Positions 12,315-21,223 of a stretch of DNA of 64,000 nt are shown one piece after another. Within the stretch, counting starts at the first letter, position 1, and each line of letters opens with the position of its first letter. The stretch spans positions 434,001 to 498,000 of the forward strand of contig NZ_OY760059.1 of assembly GCF_963662885.1 (NCBI RefSeq). Direction: 5' to 3'. The notes under the pieces were generated by a model. That model did no database searches and was not told the DNA's origin. It saw nothing but the letters and a program-made list of their open reading frames with translations. Position numbers and translations under genes: made by a program. Source of the DNA: an uncultured Pseudodesulfovibrio sp. GTDB taxonomy: Bacteria; Desulfobacterota; Desulfovibrionia; Desulfovibrionales; Desulfovibrionaceae.

Positions 12315-13199
12315 CTACTTGCTGATCCACAACGCGGTTTCCTCCAGCTGGCGCAGAAGATTAACGGACACGGTGCTGGGAAAAAGATTTTCCATGCGGG
12401 TCTGGGAGCCCGCGCCGCGTCGGCCCACGGCCACGGCGGCATATTGTCCGGCCCGGGCCTCCTTGAGAATGGCTTTGACCGGGTTGCGTCCGGTGACCAT
12501 CTTGATGTCGATACGTTCATCCGGGATGCCGTGCTCGGCCAGTATGGCCAGGGCTTCATCGAAGATGCGCGCGGACCGGGCGTCGGCATAGCCGGTCTGG
12601 GCCACGTGGAAGAGCGTGAAGGACTGGCGCGGCTCTTCGGCAAGCATGTAGCCCGCATGGTCAGCCATGCGCAGGGACGGGTCCGAACCATCGAGACAGA
12701 GCAGGACGTTCTGGTGGGAGACCTGACACGGACGCTTGCAGACCCAAATGGGGAAATCGATGTCCTGCCACAGCAGTTCATGGCACACGGAATTTTCGAA
12801 TATCTCCTCGAACCAGGTGACCCCCTTGCGACCGAGAATCAGCGCGTCGTAAAGCCCTTCGCGCGCCTCGGCAATGAGTTCGCGAGCCGTGCCCAGACGG
12901 GACTGGACTATCTTGGTGCGGATGTTTTTGCCATCGCACCCGGCGATTTCCATTATCCAGCGTTTGGCGTCGTCCAACGCCTTCCTGCCCTTTCCCTTCT
13001 TGTGGGCCACGAGCCGGTCCACGGCCTCGTCCGACGGCGGCAGCCCGGCCTCCTGCCGATCCCACAGGGCCGAACGCGGGGCAGCGTAAAACAGGGTCAG
13101 CTTGAGGTCGCAGAACGAATCGAAGGTGTCCTTGAGGAATCGCAGGTTGTAGGAGGCGGCGCGGTCGTCGCCGATGGCGAGGAGCAGTTCTTTCTGCAC
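12315..13199 (-). CDS. tandem universal stress protein (UspA family)
   Basis: This is a 294-residue protein with two Usp domains. The first (KELLLAIGDDRAAS... LILGRKGV) and second (NVLLCLDGSDPSLR... AVAVGRRGAGS) both keep an ATP-binding GR-type loop. GTG at 13199 is chosen because AGGAG lies eight bases upstream; the frame is open to 13277 but without a ribosome site. Usp proteins bind nucleotides and accumulate under stress. The specific role is unknown. The gene stands alone, divergent from the DUF4390/NtrY operon. Confidence 0.85.
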   Translation of the reverse strand: MQKELLLAIGDDRAASYNLRFLKDTFDSFCDLKLTLFYAAPRSALWDRQEAGLPPSDEAVDRLVAHKKGKGRKALDDAKRWIMEIAGCDGKNIRTKIVQSRLGTARELIAEAREGLYDALILGRKGVTWFEEIFENSVCHELLWQDIDFPIWVCKRPCQVSHQNVLLCLDGSDPSLRMADHAGYMLAEEPRQSFTLFHVAQTGYADARSARIFDEALAILAEHGIPDERIDIKMVTGRNPVKAILKEARAGQYAAVAVGRRGAGSQTRMENLFPSTVSVNLLRQLEETALWISK

Positions 13200-13316
13200 G
13201 GGGGAACTCCTGTTGAAGGGGTGGAATCCTGAAGCCAGCCATAACGCGCGGGGCCGGGAAAAGACAAGGCCCGACACTTGTTCTTTAAATCGGGGGCTGA
13301 TACATCCTCAAGAACA

Positions 13317-13904
13317 ATGCGCAACCCTGACCACAAGCGTGCCGGAGCGAAACCGGCCACCCTTTTCCCGGCCGCTTTTTTGGCCGTTCTGATCCTGGCA
13401 GGCGTTGCCATGGCCCAGAGCCTGAGTCTCAAGGCTCCTACCCTGGCCAATGTGAACGGCCGACTCACGGCGCAATTCGGCATCGTGGTCGAGGACAGGC
13501 CGATCCTCAAGGGCGAGCTGGAAGACGGGGCCGTGCTGGTCCTCAAGTGCGAGGTCAACCTGCTTGAGCCGCGTGACTATTGGCTGGACCGGGATATTTC
13601 CGAAGCCCATTTCCAAAGCCGGTTGAGCTTCGATCCGCTGACCCGCGAGTTCGTCATGACCCTGCCCGACAGGCAATCGCCGTTGCGGAGCGAGGATCTG
13701 AGCGAAATTCTGGACAAAGGCTGGGGCACAATCGGCGCCACCCTGGGCTCCTGGACCCTGCTCGACCGGGGCAAAAAATATTCCCTGCGCCTGCGCACCT
13801 CCATGAACGAGGAAGGCGCGCCCGAAGGCATGATGCGTTTCATCTATTTCTGGTCCTGGGACGCCGGGGCGAACAACGCCTTCCAACTGGATTTCACCTT
13901 TTAG
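13317..13904 (+). CDS. DUF4390 exported protein
   Basis: This is a 195-residue protein with an N-terminal hydrophobic segment (LFPAAFLAVLILAGVAMAQ, a probable signal peptide cleaved after AMA) and a DUF4390 domain (LTAQFGIVVEDRPILKGELEDG ... RSLR-type end). DUF4390 genes typically sit directly before an NtrY-like sensor kinase, exactly as here (12-bp gap). A periplasmic accessory role for that sensor is a reasonable inference, but the molecular function is not established. ATG at 13317 is chosen to place the signal peptide near the N-terminus. Confidence 0.8.
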   Translation: MRNPDHKRAGAKPATLFPAAFLAVLILAGVAMAQSLSLKAPTLANVNGRLTAQFGIVVEDRPILKGELEDGAVLVLKCEVNLLEPRDYWLDRDISEAHFQSRLSFDPLTREFVMTLPDRQSPLRSEDLSEILDKGWGTIGATLGSWTLLDRGKKYSLRLRTSMNEEGAPEGMMRFIYFWSWDAGANNAFQLDFTF

Positions 13905-13916
13905 GGGACCGCACAC

Positions 13917-16109
13917 GTGACGCCCGATCCGATTCGCATCAGTCCGACCTCCAGCAGGGACCAGCGACGGCACCGGCGTGAATACGTCATCGCGCTCATC
14001 TTCATCGTCCTCATCGCCGGGCTGACCTGGGCCGAGCTCAAATACCTGAGCGGCGACTACTACCTGATTCTCAACCTGCTCATCCTGAACGTGGTCTTTC
14101 TGCTGGCCATGCTCTTCTACGTGGCCCGCAACGCGGTGCGCCTCATTCTGGAACGCCGCCGCCGGGTGCTCGGTTCCAAGCTGCGCACACGGCTGGTCCT
14201 GGCTTTCATCTCTCTTTCGCTCATCCCCACGGTGCTCATCTATCTGGTCTCGGTGAAGTTCGTGCAGACTTCGGTGGACTACTGGTTCAAGGGGCAGGTG
14301 GAGGAATCCATGGAGCAGGCGCTGGAGCTCGGACGCGCCTTCTACGGATCGGCCCAGGACCGCCTTGAGCGGCGCGGGGCCGTCATGATCAAGGATATCG
14401 TCGACTCCAAGTTCGCCTGGGGCGGCAAGGCCATGGACAAGTACCTGAACCGCAAGTTCGACGAGTACGACCTGAGCCTGGTGGGCGTCATCACCCCGGA
14501 GGGCAACGAGCAGAATACCCATGCCACGGCCCAGTGGAGCCAGGCCTGGCCCGAGATCAAGGAAAAGATCGACTGGCAATCCCTGCGCGCCGACCCCCGC
14601 TCGTGGACGACCATCATCCCCAAGCCCGGCTCGGATCTGGTCCTGGGCGTGACCCCGGTTGACGAGGGCAAGACCGGCTATCTGGTTGTCGGCGAGACCG
14701 TGGGCCAGGGGCTGCTGCACCGGCTCGACCAGATCGTGCGCGGCCTGGACGAGTACAAGAAGCTCAAGACCCGCAAGTACCCGTGGAAGATGAATTTATA
14801 CCTGACCCTCGGGGTCATGGCCCTGTTGATCATCCTGGGGGCCATCTGGTTCGGGTTCCGGCTGGCCAAGGAGCTGTCCGCCCCGGTCCAGGCGTTGGCC
14901 GCGGGTACCGAACGCGTCGGCCGAGGCGACCTGTCCGTGCGCCTGGAAGACCGCTCGGACGACGAACTCGGCTTCCTGGTTCAGTCCTTCAACCGCATGG
15001 CCGAAGACCTGGAGCAGAGCCAGAACTCCGTACAACAGGCCAATGAGCGGCTGGCCCAGCAGAATCAGGAGCTGGAACGACGCGGCCAGTACATCGAGGC
15101 CGTGCTCAACAACATCACCTCGGGCGTCATCTCCATGGACTCCGAAGGCCGCATCGGTACGGTCAACACCGCTGCCGAGAGCATCCTCGGCATCCCTGGC
15201 GAACTGCTCATCGGCAAGGTCCCCTACCGCTTCCTGTCCGGCGATTTCGCGGACATGGTCAAGGAGGCCCTGGCCCAGTTGTCCACCAAGCCCGGCGGAG
15301 TCTGGCAGCGCCAGCTCGACCTGCCCGTGCGCGGCAAGCTGATCAAGGTTCTGGTCAACGTGGTCTCGCTCAAGAACGTGGGTGGCCGCGACGCGGGCCA
15401 TGTGGCCGTGTTCGAGGACATCACCGAGCTGGAAAAGATCCAGCGGCTGGCCGCATGGCGCGAGGTGGCCCGGCGCATTGCCCACGAGATCAAGAACCCG
15501 CTCACGCCCATCAAGCTGTCCGCCCAGCGGCTGCAACGCAAATACGGCGAGGAGATCGGCGAAAAGACCTTCAACGAATGCACCGGGCTGATCGTCAATC
15601 AGGTGGAGCGGCTTCAGAACATGGTCACCGAGTTCTCGGCCTACGCCAAGCTGCCCGAAGTCCAGCCTCGGCCGGACAAACTCGCCCCGCTGCTCGAGGA
15701 AGTCACGGCCATGTTCGCCAACACCCACCGCGAGGTCAAATGGGGCCTGTCCATACCGACGGAAATCGGCGAGTTCCCCTTTGACCGCGAAGGCATCCGC
15801 AAGGTGCTCATCAACCTGTTCACCAACGCGGCCGAAGCCCTCAAGGGCATGCAGGGCGGACAGGTCAAGATCGAAGCCATCCACGACCCGGAAGCGGGTA
15901 CCGTGACCATCTCCGTGGCCGACAACGGACCGGGCCTGCCCAAGGACTCATCGCGCATGTTCGAGCCCTACTACACCGAGAAGAAAGGCGGCACCGGCCT
16001 GGGCCTGACCATTGTCCGGTCCATCATCGCCGACCACGGCGGCATGGTCCGGGCCGCTTCCAACCAACCCAAAGGCACCGTGTTCATCATCGAACTGCAC
16101 GACGCCTAG
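13917..16109 (+). CDS. NtrY-like membrane sensor histidine kinase
   Basis: This 730-residue kinase starts at GTG behind AGGGGA. Two N-terminal transmembrane helices (about residues 22-38 and 45-65) are followed by a third near 90-110, a periplasmic region and a further helix near 300. HAMP follows (ELSAPVQALAAGTERVGRGD), then a PAS domain. HisKA has phosphoacceptor H523 in RRIAHEIKNPLTPIKLS, and the HATPase has NLFTNAAEAL, DNGPGLP and GGTGLGLTIV. The PLTPI sequence and DUF4390 neighbour are typical of NtrY. No response regulator is adjacent. The NtrX-like regulator at 2834-4237 is the best candidate partner. Confidence 0.9.
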   Translation: MTPDPIRISPTSSRDQRRHRREYVIALIFIVLIAGLTWAELKYLSGDYYLILNLLILNVVFLLAMLFYVARNAVRLILERRRRVLGSKLRTRLVLAFISLSLIPTVLIYLVSVKFVQTSVDYWFKGQVEESMEQALELGRAFYGSAQDRLERRGAVMIKDIVDSKFAWGGKAMDKYLNRKFDEYDLSLVGVITPEGNEQNTHATAQWSQAWPEIKEKIDWQSLRADPRSWTTIIPKPGSDLVLGVTPVDEGKTGYLVVGETVGQGLLHRLDQIVRGLDEYKKLKTRKYPWKMNLYLTLGVMALLIILGAIWFGFRLAKELSAPVQALAAGTERVGRGDLSVRLEDRSDDELGFLVQSFNRMAEDLEQSQNSVQQANERLAQQNQELERRGQYIEAVLNNITSGVISMDSEGRIGTVNTAAESILGIPGELLIGKVPYRFLSGDFADMVKEALAQLSTKPGGVWQRQLDLPVRGKLIKVLVNVVSLKNVGGRDAGHVAVFEDITELEKIQRLAAWREVARRIAHEIKNPLTPIKLSAQRLQRKYGEEIGEKTFNECTGLIVNQVERLQNMVTEFSAYAKLPEVQPRPDKLAPLLEEVTAMFANTHREVKWGLSIPTEIGEFPFDREGIRKVLINLFTNAAEALKGMQGGQVKIEAIHDPEAGTVTISVADNGPGLPKDSSRMFEPYYTEKKGGTGLGLTIVRSIIADHGGMVRAASNQPKGTVFIIELHDA

Positions 16110-16270
16110 GGGGCTGCCTCCCCCTGACACAGGGCCATGCAGCGGGCTCTCCTTTCCAAAAACGCACAACTCCCTTAATTTTATTAGTGTCTGGCAATGA
16201 ATATCCACACGTGGTATTCTGCATTCGGATAGACGCTTCAAGGATACAATGCTGACAAGGTGAAAAAGAC

Positions 16271-17173
16271 GTGCGCGCAATAATCGCCGGAGGAACCGGC
16301 TTTATAGGCAGGGAGTTGGTTCGGGAACTGCGGGAACATGGTTGGGAGATTCTCATCCTGTCGCGCAATCCGGGCAAGGTCGCTTCCGTATTTGAAAACG
16401 GGGGCGTCATCGGCATGCCCTGGGACAACGGCTGGACCGACCTGCTCGGGCCTGATACCGCCGTGGTCAATCTGGCCGGAGAGAACATCGCCGGGGGACG
16501 CTGGACCGGCAAACGCAAGCAACGCATCCTCCAAAGCCGGGTCCAGGCCGGAGAACGCATCCTCCAGGCCGTGGAACGGTCGGGCTCTGCCCCGGGCATA
16601 CTCATCCAGGCCTCTGCCGTAGGCTACTACGGACCCCGCGGCACCACCCCGCTCAACGAATACGCCGAGTCCGGGACCGGCTTCCTGGCAGAGGTCTGCC
16701 GACAATGGGAAGCGTCCACCGCCCCGCTCGAAAGAATGGGCACCCGTCGCTGCATTGTCCGCACCGGCATGGTCCTGGGCAACGGCGGCGCGCTTCCGCG
16801 CATGCTCCCGCCCTTCAAATACTACCTCGGCGGCCCCCCGGGCGACGGCCTTCAGGGCGTCTCCTGGATTCATCTGAAAGACGAGGTCAGGGCCATCCGC
16901 TTCCTCATGGAAAACCCCGAGACCAGCGGTCCCTACAACCTCTGCGCCCCTACCCCGGTCAACTTCGCCAAGTTCGCCCACGTACTCGGCACCGTCCTGC
17001 ACCGGCCCTACAAAACGCCGGTCCCGCCCTTTGCCCTGCGCCTGCTGTTCGGACAAATGGCCGACGAGGTGCTCCTGTCCGGGCAACTCGCCCTCCCCGA
17101 AAGGCTGACCAAGGCTGGATTCGAATTCAAATTCCCGGATCTGGAAGCCGCCCTGCGCGACGTACTGCGGTAG
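16271..17173 (+). CDS. TIGR01777-family NAD(P)-dependent epimerase-like protein
   Basis: This 300-residue protein starts at GTG (VRAIIAGGTGFIGRELV, Rossmann GGTGFIG near residue 6). It has the family's ASAVGYYGPRG active-site segment, SWIHLKDEV, and the C-terminal DUF1731 region (PPFALRLLFGQMADEVLLSG). E. coli YfcH and cyanobacterial/plant homologues belong here. The substrate is unknown, and the protein is probably a cytoplasmic SDR-type enzyme. It is monocistronic. Confidence 0.85.
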   Translation: MRAIIAGGTGFIGRELVRELREHGWEILILSRNPGKVASVFENGGVIGMPWDNGWTDLLGPDTAVVNLAGENIAGGRWTGKRKQRILQSRVQAGERILQAVERSGSAPGILIQASAVGYYGPRGTTPLNEYAESGTGFLAEVCRQWEASTAPLERMGTRRCIVRTGMVLGNGGALPRMLPPFKYYLGGPPGDGLQGVSWIHLKDEVRAIRFLMENPETSGPYNLCAPTPVNFAKFAHVLGTVLHRPYKTPVPPFALRLLFGQMADEVLLSGQLALPERLTKAGFEFKFPDLEAALRDVLR

Positions 17174-17425
17174 AGGGGGATGCCTCCGGCGGCTCAAGAA
17201 CCTCTTGTGAGCCTTCGGCAGGAGTGTGCTTTCGCGGGATGGCGGTGTATTTCACGATGAATGCGGGAACCGTTCAACCATGGACGTCTCGAAACGTAAC
17301 GCCTCGATAGCCATCGACGAACAAACCTGAGCAAAGCCAACAAGGGATTCTTAAGGCCCTCGGCCTTGAGCGGGTGCAGAGCAGCGCCCTGCCCGCCGGA
17401 GGCTTCCCCCGCAGCGTAGAGCGAG
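17174..17425. repeat. degenerate intergenic element remnants
   Basis: GCCTCCGGCGGCTCAAGAACC at 17181-17201 is the left end of the common hairpin element without its second arm. An inverted GCCGGAGGC end lies near 17395-17403. No gene is visible in the 250 bp. It looks like an eroded facing pair between two convergent genes. Confidence 0.5.
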
Positions 17426-18091
17426 CTAGATCATTTCGCGCCGTTTGAGTTCGCCCATGAGCGCGGCCACGTCCGTGGCCACGAAATCCGGGGCGAGGAG
17501 TGAGAAACCCTCTGCCTCGATACGCCCTGTTGTCACGCCCGCGGACAGGGTTCCGGCGCGTTTGCCGGTCTCCACATCCATGGGGTGATCACCGACCATA
17601 AGGGCCCGCTCTGGAGATACGCCGAGGGACTCGAGGGCCCGGAGCAGGTGGGCGGGGTCGGGTTTGAGGCGGTCCGAGCTCTCCCGGGGCAGGAAAACAC
17701 CCAGGTGGTCCTCGATGTCCGGGAAGACTGTTTTGATGGCCGCCGAGATGTTCCGGGAGATAACCCCCGTGGCCACGCCGCGCGCCTTGAGATCGTCAAG
17801 CACCGGGCGGGTGAATTCGTACAGACAGCCGTCGCGGGCCGCGTCCAGTTCCGTGGCCGCGATGACCAGCCGCCCCCTTGAGAGGAATTCCAGTCCCTCG
17901 TCACGATCACGTTCCATGACCTGCGCGGACAGCTGTTCCAGCCATTCCAGGGCAGGCGTACCGTCCGGCACCGGACGTTCGTCCATGAACACCTCGCCGA
18001 GCGCCGCGATCTTTGTCTTCATGAAGTCAAAGTCCAGAGGCACGTCGGCCAGGGTTCCGTCAAAATCAAATATGATGGCGTCGAGTTTCAA
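17426..18091 (-). CDS. HAD-superfamily hydrolase (phosphoglycolate phosphatase-like)
   Basis: This is a 221-residue protein with HAD motif I DFDGTLAD near the N-terminus, motif II VISRNIS, motif III lysine in RLKPDPAHLL, and motif IV MVGDHPMDVETGKRAG. TTG at 18091 is preferred because CGGAG lies seven bases upstream and it places motif I near residue 7; ATG codons at 18112 and 18130 would add a non-conserved extension. It probably dephosphorylates a small phosphometabolite. The substrate is not readable. Confidence 0.8.
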   Translation of the reverse strand: MKLDAIIFDFDGTLADVPLDFDFMKTKIAALGEVFMDERPVPDGTPALEWLEQLSAQVMERDRDEGLEFLSRGRLVIAATELDAARDGCLYEFTRPVLDDLKARGVATGVISRNISAAIKTVFPDIEDHLGVFLPRESSDRLKPDPAHLLRALESLGVSPERALMVGDHPMDVETGKRAGTLSAGVTTGRIEAEGFSLLAPDFVATDVAALMGELKRREMI

Positions 18092-18148
18092 AAGCGATCT
18101 CCGGCCGGGCATACCAGCGAAGCCGTTCAAAGGGTATCGGCGGCGTGC

Positions 18149-19150
18149 CTACTCCACTTTGAACTCGGGCTGCGCGGGTTGCGAAAGCTGGGCGGTCCTG
18201 CAGTTGCCCTTGCCACCCTTCTGCATGGCGGTGTTGATGATCTCGGTGGCGGTGGCGACCATGCCGCCCATACCGGCGAGGTCGGCGGGGATGATCATGG
18301 TGTTGTTGGTCTTGGCCAGCTTGCCGAACTCGGAGACATACTGCTGGGCGACCTTGAGGTTCATGGCCTCGAGCCCGCCGGGCAGGTTGACGGCCTCGGC
18401 GACCTTGCGGATGCCTTCAGCTGTGGCGTCGGCCACCAGAAGGATTTCCTGGGCCTGGCCTTCCGCCTCGTTGATGCGCTTCTGCTTTTCACCTTCCGAT
18501 ACGTGAATGGCTTCCTGGCGGAGACCTTCGGCGCGGTTGATGCGCGATTGGCGGTCGCCTTCGGACAGGGCGATCTCGGCGCGCTTTTCGCGTTCGGCCT
18601 TCATCTGGGCCTCCATGGCGGCCATGACGGTGCCCGGAGGGGTGATGTCCTTGATCTCGTAGCGCATGACCTTGATGCCCCACTCCTGGGCGGCCTCGTC
18701 CACGGCCTGGACCACGGAGGCGTTGATGGTCTCGCGTTCCTCGAAGGTCTTGTCCAGGTCGATCTTGCCGATGGCCGAGCGCAGGGAGGTCTGGGCCAGC
18801 TGGGAGGCGGCGATGTAATAATTCTCGATGCCGTAGGCGGACATCTTGGCGTCCATCACGCGGATGTAGAGCACGCCGTCGATGGTCACGGACACGTTGT
18901 CGCGGGTGATGCAGGTCTGGGCCGGGACGTCCATGACCTCTTCCTTGAGCGACCGCTTGTAGGCGATGCGGTCGATGAACGGGATGAGGATGTGCAGACC
19001 CGCGCCGATGGTCTTGGCGTATTTGCCGAGCCGTTCGACCACGAACTGGCTTTTCTGGGGCACGACCACTGCGGTCTTGATGATCAGTACGACCACCAGC
19101 AGGACGAACACCAGGGCCGTGATCAGGGAAGTCATGGTTGCTGGATCCAT
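18149..19150 (-). CDS. SPFH/band-7 (stomatin, QmcA-like) membrane protein
   Basis: This is a 333-residue protein with one N-terminal transmembrane helix (LITALVFVLLVVVLIIKTAVVV). The band-7 domain follows (VVPQKSQFVVERLGKY ... PFIDRIAYKRSLKEEVMDVPAQTCITRDN), then a long charged helical region (AEREKRAEIALSEGDRQSRINRAEG) and a hydrophobic C-terminal part. Such proteins form membrane scaffold oligomers. The NfeD gene lies 2 bp upstream on the same strand, the standard pairing for this family. Confidence 0.92.
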   Translation of the reverse strand: MDPATMTSLITALVFVLLVVVLIIKTAVVVPQKSQFVVERLGKYAKTIGAGLHILIPFIDRIAYKRSLKEEVMDVPAQTCITRDNVSVTIDGVLYIRVMDAKMSAYGIENYYIAASQLAQTSLRSAIGKIDLDKTFEERETINASVVQAVDEAAQEWGIKVMRYEIKDITPPGTVMAAMEAQMKAEREKRAEIALSEGDRQSRINRAEGLRQEAIHVSEGEKQKRINEAEGQAQEILLVADATAEGIRKVAEAVNLPGGLEAMNLKVAQQYVSEFGKLAKTNNTMIIPADLAGMGGMVATATEIINTAMQKGGKGNCRTAQLSQPAQPEFKVE

Positions 19151-19152
19151 AT

Positions 19153-19611
19153 CTATTGCTCCTTTTCCACCACAAAGGTGTTCACGTCGTTCTCGTCACG
19201 TTTGACGATGCGGACCATGGAGTCCGGCTCCACGGGCTCGCTGCTCCGGGCGCTCCAGAACGAGCCCTGAAACTTGATTCTACCGGGTTGGGGGGGGCGG
19301 ATGGCGTCCACGACCTCGGCCAGCTGGCCGATGACGTTCCGTTCCTGTTCGTCTTCGGCCTTTTCACCCGTGAAGGTGGCGGCCATCATCTTACGGAACA
19401 GCAACAGCAGGATCACGGACGAGACGCCGAAGACCACCAGCTGGACCGGGACCGAAGCGCCGAAAAAGGCCGTGGCTCCGGCAATGAACGCGCCCGCGCC
19501 GAAAAAAACCACAATGAAGGCAGGCACCGCCAGCTCGGCGATGACGAAGACCAGGCCGATGCCAAGCCAGATGAGCCATTGTATGTTTTGGGCCGAAACG
19601 AAAGATTCCAT
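19153..19611 (-). CDS. NfeD-family membrane protein
   Basis: This is a 152-residue short-type NfeD (no protease domain). The N-terminal half has three to four membrane helices (LIWLGIGLVFVIAELAVPAF, VVFFGAGAFIAGATAFFG, VQLVVFGVSSVILLLLF). The C-terminal NfeD OB-fold (IGQLAEVVDAI ... GRIKFQGSFWSARS) ends in VEKEQ. It forms an operon with the downstream SPFH gene. The pair is thought to act in membrane microdomain or quality-control functions. Confidence 0.9.
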   Translation of the reverse strand: MESFVSAQNIQWLIWLGIGLVFVIAELAVPAFIVVFFGAGAFIAGATAFFGASVPVQLVVFGVSSVILLLLFRKMMAATFTGEKAEDEQERNVIGQLAEVVDAIRPPQPGRIKFQGSFWSARSSEPVEPDSMVRIVKRDENDVNTFVVEKEQ

Positions 19612-19678
19612 GAGACCTCCAGGGTCACCATGAAAGCTAACGGATTCATGACAGTTTGTCGATACGAAGCGACGACGA

Positions 19679-20113
19679 TCAGACGCCTTGAACGATAGCG
19701 ATACTGTCGCCCTTTTTGACCACTCCGCCCTTTATCACCCTGCCGAACACCCCTTCCTTGGGCATGATGCAGTAGCCGACCTGCTGACGGATGGCGCACC
19801 CGTGATGGCAGGTCTTGCCGATCTGGGTTATCTCCAGCTCGGCTTCGCCCACGGTCAGGCGCATGCCGGGTGCGAGCTCGGACGCGGCCAGGCCTGTGGT
19901 GGTGATGTTTTCCGCGAAATCGCCCGCCTTGAGCGTATCAAGCGCCTTTTTCATGTCCTCGATGCGCTCCAGCGCCAGCAGGCTGACCTGCCGTCCGCTC
20001 CCGCCGTGGGCGTCATGCTCCACGCCATAGTCTTCGACGAGCGTGATCGATGCCACTTCATGCTTCTTCTCACCCTTACGATCGCTGATGTTGACCGCCT
20101 GAACCGTTCCCAT
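19679..20113 (-). CDS. MOSC-domain protein
   Basis: This is a 144-residue small MOSC protein: VEDYGVEHDAHGGSGRQVSLLALERI, AGDFAENITTTGL and LEITQIGKTCHHGC. The conserved cysteine in GKTCHHGC is the usual sulfur/molybdenum-contact position. MOSC proteins bind sulfurated molybdopterin or carry sulfur to metal centres. Stand-alone short versions are common in anaerobes, and the partner enzyme is unknown here. Confidence 0.85.
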   Translation of the reverse strand: MGTVQAVNISDRKGEKKHEVASITLVEDYGVEHDAHGGSGRQVSLLALERIEDMKKALDTLKAGDFAENITTTGLAASELAPGMRLTVGEAELEITQIGKTCHHGCAIRQQVGYCIMPKEGVFGRVIKGGVVKKGDSIAIVQGV

Positions 20114-20299
20114 GGTTGCCTCCGGGGTTTATTTCCAGACTTATGCGGTATAGAATTAACCCCGAGCCGCGCAAAGGCAAGCCCCGATGTATTCCCCACC
20201 CTTGTGCACCGGGCCTTTTGCACATTGTTGCGCCTGCGGTCCATCTACGCTAGGGTGCATCCGTTTCCGAAGAAAATCCCCCGGAAACCATAAATACCC

Positions 20300-20749
20300 A
20301 TGAAAATCCGCACACTTTTTTCGATTCTGTTTCTTCTACTTCTGGTCCTGCCCGCCCGCGCGCAGGATCCGGACTACCTGTCCATGATGGCCCAGGAGTC
20401 CGAGATCAAGGCCATCGCCACCGTGGCCAAGATCCAGGTCATGGCCCACAACGCCGACGGCACGCTCAAGAACGTGACCTTCAAGAACATCTACGCCATA
20501 ACGCCTTACGTACCCAAAGAGTTCGTCGGCGGCTGCAAGACCTTTGTCGGCGGCTGGCAGAAAAGGGCCGAAGGGATGATCTACTTCGATCCCCGCCCGG
20601 GCCAGAAGGTCTTTGTCACCGTGACCACCAACGGCGGGGCCATCACCAGCTTCACGCCCATCAATGCCGCGCTGGACCATGTGGTGCGCAACGAACCCCA
20701 CCGTCTGGGCTACAGCCACGGTCGGGCGACCATCGAACCCCGCGACTAA
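20300..20749 (+). CDS. exported hypothetical protein
   Basis: This is a 149-residue protein with a clear signal peptide (MKIRTLFSILFLLLLVLPARA, cleavage after ARA). The mature domain of about 128 residues contains two cysteine-poor beta-rich stretches (KVFVTVTTNGGAITSFTPI). No family recognised. It is monocistronic, just upstream of the ArsR operon. Confidence 0.7.
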   Translation: MKIRTLFSILFLLLLVLPARAQDPDYLSMMAQESEIKAIATVAKIQVMAHNADGTLKNVTFKNIYAITPYVPKEFVGGCKTFVGGWQKRAEGMIYFDPRPGQKVFVTVTTNGGAITSFTPINAALDHVVRNEPHRLGYSHGRATIEPRD

Positions 20750-20788
20750 CCCCCTGCGAGTTTTTTCGAACTTTTTCCCGCTCGGCTC

Positions 20789-20816
20789 TTGACGCGACCG
20801 AACGTTTGGCTATATT
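20789..20816 (+). promoter_or_regulatory. sigma70 promoter of ArsR operon
   Basis: TTGACG at 20789-20794 and TATATT at 20811-20816 have a 16-bp spacer. The -10 forms the centre of the palindrome at 20805-20822. Confidence 0.75.
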
Positions 20817-20822
20817 GCCAAA
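20805..20822. promoter_or_regulatory. ArsR operator 1 (TTTGGC-N6-GCCAAA)
   Basis: TTTGGCTATATTGCCAAA is a perfect inverted repeat covering the -10 box of the arsR-like gene. It shares TTGGC-N6-GCCAA with a second site at 21197-21212. Confidence 0.7.
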
Positions 20823-20830
20823 TGTAGACA

Positions 20831-21148
20831 ATGGAGAACATTGAAGTGCAGGAAATCTTACTGACAGACCGCTTCGAGGAGCGAGCCAAGGTGGTCAAGG
20901 CCATGGCCCATCCGTCGAGACTGAAGATGATCGACGAACTGTCGCGCGGCGAACGGTGCGTCTGCGACCTGCGCGAGTTGGTGGGCGCGGACATGTCCAC
21001 CGTGTCGAAGCACCTGTCCGTGCTCAAGAAAGCGGGGATCGTCGAGGACGAGCGGCGCGGCAAACAGATCTACTACCGGCTGCGCGTACCCTGTGTGATC
21101 AACTTCTTCCACTGCATCGAGTCCGTGATAGAGGCCAAGGGGAAGTAA
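20831..21148 (+). CDS. ArsR/SmtB-family repressor
   Basis: This is a 105-residue winged-helix protein: AKVVKAMAHPSRLKMIDELSRGERCVCDLRELVGADMSTVSKHLSVLKKAGIV, wing DERRGKQIYYRL. The CVCDL cysteine pair in the helix before the recognition helix is the classic arsenic/antimony or thiol-sensing site of ArsR. It heads an operon with a permease, a small thioredoxin and a DGC protein. It should repress its own promoter through the overlapping palindrome and release on metalloid or thiol binding. Confidence 0.9.
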   Translation: MENIEVQEILLTDRFEERAKVVKAMAHPSRLKMIDELSRGERCVCDLRELVGADMSTVSKHLSVLKKAGIVEDERRGKQIYYRLRVPCVINFFHCIESVIEAKGK

Positions 21149-21196
21149 GGGAATTTCGAGTCCCCCGGCCAGGTACATATTTTTTTGGGCAAACAC

Positions 21197-21212
21197 TTGG
21201 CGAAATCGCCAA
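21197..21212. promoter_or_regulatory. ArsR operator 2 (TTGGC-N6-GCCAA)
   Basis: TTGGCGAAATCGCCAA lies in the 75-bp gap between the arsR-like gene and the permease, 12 bp before the permease start. It repeats the half-sites and spacing of operator 1, so the permease probably has a second regulated site. Confidence 0.6.
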
Positions 21213-21223
21213 TCGAGGTCACC

